Positions 54,432-64,000 of a stretch of DNA of 64,000 bases are shown here, one piece after another. A program made the position numbers and the translations under genes. The first letter of the stretch is position 1, and the number at the start of each line of letters is the position of its first letter. A model generated the notes under the pieces. It was not told the DNA's origin. It did not search any database and was given only the letters and a program-made list of their open reading frames with translations. Source of the stretch: Ashinkailepas kermadecensis (Eukaryota; Arthropoda; Thecostraca; Neolepadidae); the NCBI GenBank assembly GCA_034440615.1, contig JAOTOM010005178.1, forward strand, positions 1,549,001 to 1,613,000, given 5' to 3'.

Positions 54432-56086
54432 ATGGATAAAATCCCTCAGGACTATCTCCCGATTGAGTCGTCGATTGTGGACACGAAAAAGGCGACCGAC
54501 TTGATCACCAAGAACTTAAAAGGAAAGTCGGTTAAGTGTGAGGGAGCCCAGAGTAAATTCAGAAGTCAGTTTGCGACTTATTTTTCGGGAGACGAGGTGT
54601 TCTACGTGTCCCTAAAGTGTGGTGACCACGTCGTGAGTGATGATGAAGCTAAGACCCGCCTTGATGACGAGGCCGTGGAGGGAGCGCGAGGGCGACCAGG
54701 TAGAATCTACGATCAGCTCAGCGCCCCTTCTCAGCGTCGGGCGTCCTCAAGAGTTGCTCAACAGCACAGTTATCTGTAGCTCGTGGAGGCTGCTAGGCAA
54801 AGTGCTTGTGCTGAGGGCATGAATGACGCGACTTTCGTGCTGCGACAGGTGGGGGAGTAACCGAATCGGCCCAACAAGATTCGCCGGGCTCTTAGAAGCT
54901 CTAAAGTGAGCCAACCCGAGCGCGTGTCAGGAGACCGGGCGGTGGCAATGTGTGCGTCAGCTGACTTGTCTGTGCACGGCTACCGTATGTTCCGCCGAAT
55001 GACGAATGATGCGGCGAAGACAGACATCCTACCTGCCTATGGAAAGGTGCATGAGGCAAAGGTAGAGTGCTATCCGGTAGTCAACAGCATGCAATTCACT
55101 GAGACGTCAGTTCTCCTGGATCATACATCAGCTCTCTACAGGCTCTCCTGGATCATACGACGCAGCGGCTGGTGGCATGTCTGCCGTCTGTCGCCCGTAC
55201 GGACTCAGCTTCACCTGCCGACCAGCAGTTGACGTCATCCAGCACCTGCACTTCGGCCGTGCTTCACGTCAAATGGGAATTCCACGAGGCTACAGGGCAA
55301 GTTGTATACAAACAGATGGGAGACGGCGATGAAGCTGCAGAACAAAATCTGTTCTGCACCACTCTGATGCCTTTGGAACTAACAGTGGGTGGCACTTGCG
55401 TCTGGACCAACCCACGCCGTCTTCAATCCGCTTCTGCCGGCCGTTGCGCATCCAGTACAAGCGCGAGACAGCAGAGGCCTCCCGGAAAGAACGAGACAGT
55501 GACGTACTCAGTAGACGTATCCGAGATACGTCTACTGGGGCCGACCTACATCGCCGCAACAGACGGTACCAGTTTCAGAGTGGCGTACAATGTTCAACTC
55601 ACCATGATTCACAGCAAGGTGGTGAACGCTCTGACCAACACTGGCAGCAGCATGACATGCACCATTTATGGGTGCACACCTCATCAGATAAATGACCTGT
55701 CTGCTGCCGCGGCTCGACCTGCCCGCGAGGATGCATGCCAGCTCGGTCTCTCAACTATGCATGCCTGGATTCGATGCTTTGAGTGCCTTCTCCACATTTC
55801 TTACCGCCTGGAGGTCAAAGTGTGGGCGGTGTCTAGCGAAGAAAACAAGATGCGTGTGAGAAAAAGAAGGAAAGAATTACAGCAGCAGTTCCGGGAGAAA
55901 CTGCGTCTTGTCGTGGATCAGCCATGTGCTAGGTAGGTAGGTACGTCTAACGACGGGAACACCGCTCGACGTGCCTTCAGGGACCCATATTTTACCTCTG
56001 TGTCATATCTTAGAGATGCATTTTGGAATAATTTCAGCCACTTAAGACAAGGAGAGCTTGGATCTATTCTGCGGAGCAATTATTAG
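54432..56086 (+). pseudogene. RAG1-core/Transib-type transposase relic
   Basis: Reading frame 0 runs 54432 to about 55135 (MDKIPQDYLPIESS..., DLSVHGYRMFRRM, DILPAYGKVHEAKVECYP) with in-frame stops at 54777 and 54858. A local duplication of CTCTCCTGGATCATAC (55104, 55144) shifts the frame. The reading then moves to HVKWEFHEATGQVVYKQ, then to another frame for IRFCRPLRIQYKRETAEA (55396-55500), then back for KVVNALTNTGSSMTCTIYG, LSTMHAWIRCFECLLHISYR and FREKLRLVVDQP. After a stop at 55934 it continues in frame with SNDGNTARRAFRDP and stops at 56084. As I recall the families, these match Transib transposase and the RAG1 core (the RAG1 stretch ending GNFARKL). The position of the first catalytic Asp appears to be His, and one Cys of the CxxC pair is Tyr. 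It is a dead fragment lacking the C-terminal part with the last catalytic Glu. Confidence 0.72.
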
Positions 56087-57530
56087 GTCACATTTACAGT
56101 GCAGAATGATCGCATAGCAAACGCTAACTAATAATTATCCAATATATGAGTGCCCATGGACTTCGCTTATGACGTCATTATGATGTCACTATGCATGACC
56201 GGACGTCGATCTTTTAAAACGAGTTACACTAGATACTCATGTAGGTGTGTGCACAATTTGAGCTGTCTACCTCAATTGGGTCCCGATATATTTCGCGGAA
56301 GCAAAATGAGGGGAGGGGAATGTTCCCTTCACTCTTGTAGGTATTGCCTCTGAAATTCCTGGGTTAAGCAATCTTTAAGACAATAGAGCTTCTCCATGTG
56401 TTCGAAATGTGAAGCTCTTTCGATTCAGACCAAAATCGCCCCTGTAACTAGCATACTTTGTCCGCAATGATTTATGGCCAGTTTTTCCCGCGGAGTTATC
56501 ACAGTGTGCACTGGCTGTCTTGCTGTCCTCTGGCCTCTGTCCTGCTGGTGCTGGTGTAGCGGCCCTGAACACCGGCTCGATCTTCGTGCGTGTGTGACTC
56601 CCGACTCTGAGTCCGACTTCTGACTCTGTGTGACTCTGGTGGTGGTGTGCCACTCTTTTGGCATTAGTCCTTGCGTGGGTGCTGCAGAACACCCGGGTCT
56701 AAGATTGAGGAGGGGGGGCTCAGGACGAGTGTCCCTATTACGGGAAACAGCACAGGGCTGACTGGCGTTCATTGTTGTCATCTAGGTGATTACACAGTGC
56801 ATTTGGCAGTGTGGCTCCGCCAGTGTTAAAATAATGGTTTCTCGTTAGGTGTGAGATGCCGAAACGAGCACAGTAAGATGTCGAAATTTGTCATGGAATT
56901 AGTGCCATTTAAGATGCTTTTGATGCCATTAAGACTCAAATTTCAGCCAATTTGTTTGTTTATTTGTTTTGATATTCATAATTTAGAAAGAACTATATTC
57001 GGGACAGCGATAAAATACCTATGCTATACACTGGCATTGTATGACATCACACTATAGGTAATGCCTTTACCTGAAATTGCGTTGCGAAATGTTTGTGTAT
57101 CGCCATCCCTTATCGAGAGAATGAGTATAATACTTATAAACGAGATACTGTTAGAAAGGAGACACGAATACTTCATAAGCACGCATCGAGAAGAAGGATG
57201 TCGATACTTCTTGGAAAAGGATGTCGATGGAGTGCTCAGAAAGTGGCACATTCCACCCTATTTCACGAATAATTTATCACTGGGCTCCGCCACCTTGCCC
57301 GTGCGGCCGTCTGCACGTCACCCCGCGCCGTCCGTACCCACCCACGTCTACGGCGAGTGTGGCGGTGTGGCAGCATATCGCCGATAATACGTCATTGTGA
57401 CAGTGTGGCAGTGCATCAGTGTGCTAATATGACACCTTTGTGTCAATGAAGCGGGTGAGTATCATATATTCCAAAAGTTCATATCTTCCAACGTGTATAA
57501 CTTCCAAAAATCGGATGTATTCAGTGCAGG
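56087..57530. other. Gene-free stretch
   Basis: Unique, AT-moderate. ATGACGTCATTATGATGTCA at 56169 is a CRE-like palindrome plus half copy. 56560-56640 has repeated GACTCTG phrases. No gene seen. Confidence 0.45.
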
Positions 57531-57992
57531 CAGTGTGGCAGTACATCAGTGCGGCAGCGTGTGGCAGTGTGGCAGTACATCAGTACAGGCAGTGTGGCAG
57601 TGTATCAGTACAGGCAGTGTGGCAGTGTATCAGTGCAGGCAGTGTGGCAGTGTATCAGTACAGGCAGTGTGGCAGTGTATCAGTACAGGCAGTGTGGCAG
57701 TGTATCAGTACAGGCAGTGTATCAGTACAGGCAGTGTGGCAGTGTATCAGTACAGGCAATGTGGCAGTGTATCAGTACAGGCAGTGTGGCAGTGTATCAG
57801 TACAGGCAGTGTGGCAGTACATCAGACAGGCAGTGTGGCAGTATATCAGTGCAGGCAGTGTGGCAGTACATCAGACAGGCAGTGTAGCAGTACATCAGTC
57901 TAGGCAGTGTGGCAGTATATCAGACAGGCAGTGTGGCAGTACATCAGACAGGCAGTGTGGCAGTATATCAGTGCAGGCAGTGTGGCAGTGTA
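57531..57992. repeat. 25-bp minisatellite, about 17 copies
   Basis: Units read CAGTGTGGCAGTGTATCAGT plus ACAGG, with later copies one or two bases shorter (ACATCAGACAGG). The + frames reading SVAVYQYRQCG are by-products. Confidence 0.96.
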
Positions 57993-58640
57993 CCGCCGCG
58001 GCGGCTGCCGTGTCGTCGCCCGCCTGCCGCGCGGCCGACGCCGTCGGACGGCCGCGACACACGCGCGTCGGTGCCGGCGCGGCGAAAGTGGGCCACCCTC
58101 GCAACGCCATCGACGGCGCCGGTCGCCCACGCGGCCGCCCACCAGCTTCCAGTGTCGCAGCCGCCCGGGTCAGGTTGACACCCGGGTCAGGTCGACACCC
58201 GGGTCCAGTGTTGGATTTTCACTTCTGGGTCTTGGACTGAGAGTGTATAATTATTGGGTTCGGTAAAATATCGGAGTGTATGACATCGAGAAGCCATATA
58301 ATAGTGTATGAATTTCCATAAACAAGAGTGCATAAATTTGCCGATATTGAATAAATAACATGAAGTCATATACCACGGCTCATTTTTCCACGCATTGAAA
58401 TAGTACACGGTTTTCCCCAAATCGTAGTGACAGGTGAAAGGGAGTGCACAATTCCAACCTACTATCCATATGCAAGAAGGCACTCACTCACGAACACCAC
58501 TCAAACGCTCCTGTAGTGTATATGTAGTGTCCGCCTGGAGGACTGGCTGATTAAGCCACAAATGTCTTAATTTGGAATCCCAGCACCACTCGGCTCCACC
58601 GTCAGGTCATCTGCACCTTTCCAAGATCTGGTAAAGCTCG
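57993..58640. other. Gene-free stretch
   Basis: GC-rich to 58210, including a triple CACCCGGGTCAGGT-like repeat at 58160-58206, then AT-rich with ATATCGGAGTG/TGCCGATATTG phrases. Confidence 0.5.
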
Positions 58641-60310
58641 TCCACAGCCAAGGCAGGAAGTTCTTTGCTATGGTGTATTATTTTATTTTTCCTGCGATGT
58701 CATGGACAAAAAAATTTGTTTTGGATGATTCTGGTATTCTGGTTAGGTCCAATTATACTATGAATCATAATATATTTTATATATTATGCTAGGTTCTTAG
58801 TCTAGGTTAGATCATTCTGTAAAATAAAAAATTATTTATCTATTCATATGTAATTATATATGCAAAATAAAGTATATATTACAATCTAGGTAAAATGTGT
58901 TTCAATTTCAATTTCAATTATCCTTCAATTTGTAAAAAGAAATGCATGGAATCTTAATGTAAAAATAAGATGCAAACACTCATTTTTCTGCAAATGATTA
59001 CTTTTCAGTTGGCAAACAAATACATGATATTGCGTGTAAAAAAAGCAAACGACTTCTTTTTCTTTTTTTTCACAAAAAATAAAAAAAAAATTTTTTTAAA
59101 CAAATACATGATCATTATCTTCATGCTGCACATATAGCACATTGTGTATTATTATCTGTACCCGGTGTGTCAGACGTGATAAAGAAGTTGAACACTTCAT
59201 ACACTCAATTTATTACCGACATCGAAGACCGTATGTTTCTGCCTTAATTCAACATTGATTTCCAAGAATGAATACTTGCAATCCACAGCCAATGCAGGAA
59301 GTTCCTTGCAATGATGTATTATTTTATTTTTCATATGCTTGTCATGGCCCAACAATTTGCTTTGGACAATTCTAGTTTCCCAGTTAGGTTTGGTTATATG
59401 TTACCATATAATATACTTTATATATTACACTGTTATCTTAGTCTAGGTTAGGTTATTTTTATATTATGTATCTATTCATATGTAATTTTTGAAGTCTTCA
59501 CCATAAGTAGGCCGTGTACTGCTTTCACGTCCTGTTGGTTATTCGGGTTTTATGGCACATCAACTGCATTGGTTATACAGCACCCATAACTTGCATGTCC
59601 TCATTTCCGGTCACATTGTATATATCTGCATAGGTAAGTTTAGTAATAATATCTACTAAACTTCCAAGGATGTGGTGATTCTCCAGTATATGCAGTGTAA
59701 GAATGGCAGAGAACGTAGCATGATATAAAATATTTTATGTCATATTATAATCTAACCTAACAGGACAACCAGAATCATCCAAAATAATTTTTCGGCCATC
59801 AGCAAAAAAAAAAAAAATACAGCATCACAAGGACCTTCCGGTCTTGGCCGAGGACGCATGTGGTTCTCGGAAATAAATGTCAAATTAAGGCAGAAACATG
59901 AGGTGAAGTTAAGTTCTGTAAGTTAGATGGCAGATTATTAAATTGATTGCATGAAGTGTTGAATTCTTCTTTATCAAGTCTAACACAAATAATATATGCA
60001 TACAATAATTAATATAATATATGCAAAATAAAATAATACAGCATCACAAGGAGCTTCCAGCCTTGGCTGCGGACACATCAGGTTGCAAGTATTCATTCTT
60101 GGAAATGAATGTCCAATTAAAGCAGAAACATTAGGATTTTGATGTCAGAGTATTAAATTGAGTGCATGAAGTGTTTATTTTTTTAAACATGTCTGACACA
60201 CCAGGTATGGATAGTTATACATGTGCTATATTGCAGTGAAGATTATGATCAGGTATTTGTTTGCCAACTCAAACGTAATCATTTGCAGAGAAAATTAGTT
60301 GTCTCATCAT
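58640..60310. repeat. AT-rich direct and inverted repeat complex
   Basis: 58640-58870 and 59285-59490 are diverged direct copies (ACAGCCAAxGCAGGAAGTTC, GTATTATTTTATTTTTC, TCTATTCATATGTAATT). 59690-59870 and 60000-60260 carry the same material inverted (CAGCATCACAAGGA, CTTGGC, AAGTATTCATTCTTGG, and GTTTGCCAACTCAAACGTAA against TTTTCAGTTGGCAAACAAAT at 59002). This fits a nest of a TIR or foldback-type non-autonomous element. No transposase is present. Confidence 0.7.
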
Positions 60311-60395
60311 CATTTTTGTTAAAACCCTGTATTAGTTAGTTAGTTATTTGGGTTTTAGGGCACATCAACTGCATTGGTTATACAGCGCCCATAAA
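59530..60395. repeat. Two copies of GGTTTTAxGGCACATCAACTG repeat
   Basis: GGCACATCAACTGCATTGG followed by TTATACAGCxCCCATAA occurs at about 59548-59591 and 60352-60396. Outside these two short copies the intervening DNA belongs to the inverted repeat complex. Confidence 0.85.
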
Positions 60396-60399
60396 AACC

Positions 60400-62035
60400 C
60401 TGTATTAAAATGTATGCAAAAAGTTAGTCCAATTTTACCCAGGTCAACATTTACTGGCAGGGGAAATGGGATATCCAAACACATTCGATTTCTGTTTTTT
60501 TTTGCTGGTTATTGAAGTCCTGAAATTGTTCGTCGGGGCCATCATTTTTTTTCATATTCGCCTCCAATCCTACACAGCTTCTGCTGTGCTACAGTGGCTT
60601 ACAAAATTATTACGCTCTCTTTGCATGACGATCAAGCAAGGCTTACAATTAAAAAAAAAAAAATTGGGTCTTAAACGTCTATGCCATTGGAGTATCAAGT
60701 TATCAACCCATGTGACAAGGCATGTGGTAATAGAAACCACCACTAACCTGTCCAGGTCATTTGCATTGCGTTCACCATGTCACGATTGACAACAAAGAGC
60801 TTGCCCTGGGAGAGAACAAAGAGCTACACTACCATCTCTTCGCAACTCCAGACTAACGAGAATAACTGGAATTTACAACGCTAACAGGGAACACAATACG
60901 GCCACTACCCGAACTGTCACATCAGTAGCAACCGCTTTTCTTTCAATTCGCAACCAGACAAAAAAAATAGCGAGATCAATCCGACACGACCTCACCTCAC
61001 GAGCACGAGACACAGAAGGGACCGCACACGGCGGAAATAACACGATGAGGGGCAGAGAGGGCAGCGGAAATTATGGCCCAATTAGCAAACCACACTATGA
61101 CGTACACAAAATATAATGGGGAATTATGACCTACAAAAAGGCTCAAAATTGAAATGTGATAAAACCAATCCCGGAAAAAATTAGAGAAATAATATTTATT
61201 CTGAATTCACATTGAGAAAAAAAGTATATGTAGGCTAATCGGAGTAAGTTCACAAAGTCAATTTTTTTGGGGGCGGTCTTGGAGATTCTCCGTGTCCGAG
61301 TGGCATAAACAGTACTTGTGTCACAAATACGTGGTGTTCCGAACCAACGCATGCCGTGAAAACAAAAGACACTGAAATTTCTGGTTGTTTGGGTGCCTAT
61401 TTTGTCACAAAGTCCTAGCAGGTTTGGAGAACGTTTTGGACAGTTGTGGCCAATTTTCATGCGTACATTGAAGTTGATATCTTTTGTGTATATGGGATAA
61501 GATTGCTTCAAACTTCAGAAATACACCTTTTCTCCTTCGTCAGTTAATGTAGCACATCCCAATCTTTCAGAAATCATTAAAAATTAGAGTGTTTATTGTC
61601 TTTTTTCGCAGCGGTTTAAGTAGCTCCCGAAAGAGTGGCAGCTGCAGAGCCCTGATTCTCCCCCGTCCAAGAGCTTGTAAATTTATCAGACGACTCGGGC
61701 AGTGGTAGTTTCCCTTTAATAGCCGTGAGACGCATGGAGCCGTCCTTCATTTGAGAAGGGATTACTTCGTGTTTTGAGTTTGGAAGCCCAGAGATGGGAA
61801 TCTTGTGGTGAATGTAATTTGTGCGGTGCTTTCGTGTTGTGATTAGGTATTTGGATAATTAATGGGCCGGGAGGAAGGAAGTGAGGGTACTAACTGCTGT
61901 GGTGTGGTGTCGGCAGACGTAAGCAATTAGGCTCGATTGAGTTGTTGAAATTGAATGCCTCTCATTGCCGTTGGTTTGCAAGGATCAATCATGATCAAAG
62001 CATGATGCCTTAGCTATGATAATGCCGTGCAATAC
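60400..62035. other. Gene-free AT-rich stretch
   Basis: A non-repetitive minus-strand frame at 61143-61511 (122 codons) has no recognised domain, and I leave it unnamed. CTCCGTGTCCGAGTGGCAT at 61288 is weakly tRNA-like. Nothing else seen. Confidence 0.45.
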
Positions 62036-62036
62036 A

Positions 62037-63040
62037 TATATCGGGTGTACGGATATATTGCAGGGGTCTAGGTAGGTACCTGCCTAGGTAGGTACTACTT
62101 GTGCCTTTTATTTTATATTCTTGTTGATTTTATTTCATCATTTTGATTTTGATTCATGGATTGTTTTTATTTTTATTTGATCCTGCGAATTTGTGGAATA
62201 TGATGTATTTTAATGTGATTAAGGCGATGCGACCACTCAGTTTCTCTGAAAAATGATCACTTTTCAGTCTATATCCCACACTGAGTAGGTACCATGTTGT
62301 TCTGCCCTCCCACTTTTTTTTAAAAGTATGCAGTGGTTAAGCACAACTTGCACCTGCCAAGGTATTAAGAAATGTATTCCCTTCATGCCTCTAATCACAT
62401 TTGTGTATGGACTACTCTAGTTTGCTTTCTGGTTCTGGCCTTTTATTCTTCTGAGCACTTTTCTTCTGGTCAGGGCATTTTTCATGAATGGAAAATGTAC
62501 AAATTAAGGCATAGATGTTTATTCATTCACTTATACCTATATCGGGTGTATGGATATATTGCAGGGGTCGAGGTAGGTACCTGCCTAGGCAGGTACTACT
62601 TGTACCTTTTATTTTCTATTCTTGTTGATTTTATTTCATCATTTTGATTTTTGATTCATGGGTTGTTTTTATTTTTATTTTATCCTGTGAATTTGTGGAA
62701 TATGATGTATTTTAATGTGACTAAGGCGATGCGACCACTCAGTTTCTCTGAAAATGATCACTTTTCGGTCTATATCCCACACTGAGTAGGTGCCATGTTG
62801 TTTTGCCCTCCCACTTTTTTTTTAAAGTATGCAGTGGTCAAGCACAACTTGCACCTGCCAAGGTATTAAGAAATGTATTCCCTTCATGCCTCTAATCACA
62901 TTTGTGTATGGACTACTGTAGTTTGCTTTCTGGTTCTGGCCTTTTATTCTTCTGAGCACTTTTCTTCTGGTCAGGGCATTTTTCATGAATGGAAAATGTA
63001 CAAATTAAGGCATAGATGTTTATTCATTCACTTGTACCAG
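62037..63040. repeat. ~502-bp tandem duplication, two copies
   Basis: TATATCGGGTGTAxGGATAT occurs at 62037 and 62539, and the following sequence (GCAGGGGTC, CAGTTTCTCTGAAAA, GCACAACTTGCACCTGCC, GATGTTTATTCATTCACTT) repeats in the same order to about 62535 and 63033. Identity is high with scattered substitutions. Each unit contains a GTAGGTACCTGCCTAGG palindrome-like patch. Confidence 0.93.
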
Positions 63041-64000
63041 ACATGACAATGACATTGTACACACATAACTTGCACCATTTTATTAAACATATTCAATGTT
63101 GTTCAGGCTGCATGGGAATCACAACTTTGGCTTTCATTCTGTATGCTGGTAGGATGGCATTCTTCAAATCTCATGGGCATCTTATCTTCTGTTCTGCTCC
63201 TTGCATTCTCTCTGAATGTTTCTGCAGCTCCGATGATGACCTGAAATAACAAATGTACATTATTCCAAATGATGTGGCCAAGTTGTGTCAAGGGCCCAAA
63301 TGGTTATGCAAGATGATTACTAGAACTACAGTGGATCTCATTCTCATTGATAGCCATAGGTCACCATATAGCCCATGGTGCATGCTGCTCACATGAATAT
63401 GCTGAACATATATGAACAGAGAACATGTTACTCAGACAATGTTCACAATTATCACCATTAATTGGTGGCAGAACTAGCTGGGATTGCTTGTTATGCATTA
63501 GTTGTTCATCTGATATTTGGCAATGTAAGGAGTGGATTTTTTTGGGAGTGTATAATTCTTTGGACAGGCAAGTGTCCAAAAAATGACCATTTTTCCAACG
63601 CTGCCCGGGTCTGTCGGCTCAGCCGTCCGCTGTCTCCCGGTGTGGGCTCGCGCGAACCGGTCCCGTCGCGGACTCTCCCGGACAGACCGGGATCGGCGCG
63701 ATCGGTGGTCGAACGGCTCCGTCAACAACGAGAACAAAAACAGGAGCACACGAAGGCTGTCCGGGGGGAGCACGGCGGCGGCCGTGGCGGCCGATACTGG
63801 CCCTCCGTGTCTGTCGGACATCGGCCACCGGTCTGACCTGCTGACCGGTCACCGGGTCGGTCAGTGGGTCACACTGTGGGCCACGCCGTGCCACTGATCT
63901 GTAGTGGAGCGCACCTGTGCCCCCGTGACCTCACCTGACCTCTGGCGATGCGGCGTACGGCACGGTGATAACGCTGCCGGCCAGCAGCGCTGAGCTGGCA
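63041..64000. other. Gene-free stretch, GC-rich from 63595
   Basis: Composition changes sharply at about 63597 from AT-rich to GC-rich. Frames on both strands in the GC-rich part are uninformative. It could be the edge of another gene, but no exon was recognised. Confidence 0.45.

Overview
The window looks like nuclear DNA of an animal, most likely an arthropod and plausibly a crustacean. Evidence: genes split into small exons with GT-AG introns, very GC-rich third codon positions, many tRNA-derived SINEs, clusters of the arthropod telomere-type motif CCTAA/TTAGG (about 30.2-31.0 kb), and an extreme load of micro- and minisatellites. A barnacle-like genome would fit, but species cannot be fixed from sequence alone.

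Two real genes are supported, both on the + strand. (1) Positions 4351-22714 hold the last ten visible coding exons of a CEP192/Spd-2-type centrosome scaffold gene. The ten exons join in compatible phase into 629 codons with no internal stop, end in a TGA at 22712-22714, and encode the C-terminal PapD-like/ASH region. The 5' part of the gene must lie upstream of the window or be hidden in it. One exon carries a polyglutamine/histidine tract. (2) Positions 32570-32671 and 41725-41786 are the first two coding exons of an MTSS1/missing-in-metastasis (I-BAR) gene. Its remaining exons are beyond the window or not recognisable here.

A third protein-coding remnant, 54432-56086, is a broken RAG1-core/Transib-type transposase with several stops and frameshifts.

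Layout: 0-4.3 kb, minisatellites and SINE debris. 4.35-22.7 kb, the CEP192-like gene; nearly every intron ends in a SINE or tandem repeat close to the splice acceptor. 22.7-32.5 kb, intergenic, with a TIR transposon copy, a degenerate satellite-like stretch, telomere-like motifs and AT-rich DNA. 32.5-41.8 kb, start of the I-BAR gene with a 9-kb repeat-filled intron. 41.8-53 kb, a belt of large tandem arrays: about 1.9 kb of 19-bp units, 0.75 kb of 40-bp units, 1.7 kb of CT/CTGTCT, and 2.5 kb of TGTGGC-type repeats. 53-57 kb, the transposase relic. 57-64 kb, a 25-bp array, AT-rich inverted and direct repeats, and a 0.5-kb tandem duplication.

Most long open frames in the window are by-products of periodic repeats and were not annotated as genes. 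No CRISPR array, rRNA gene or convincing functional tRNA gene was seen.
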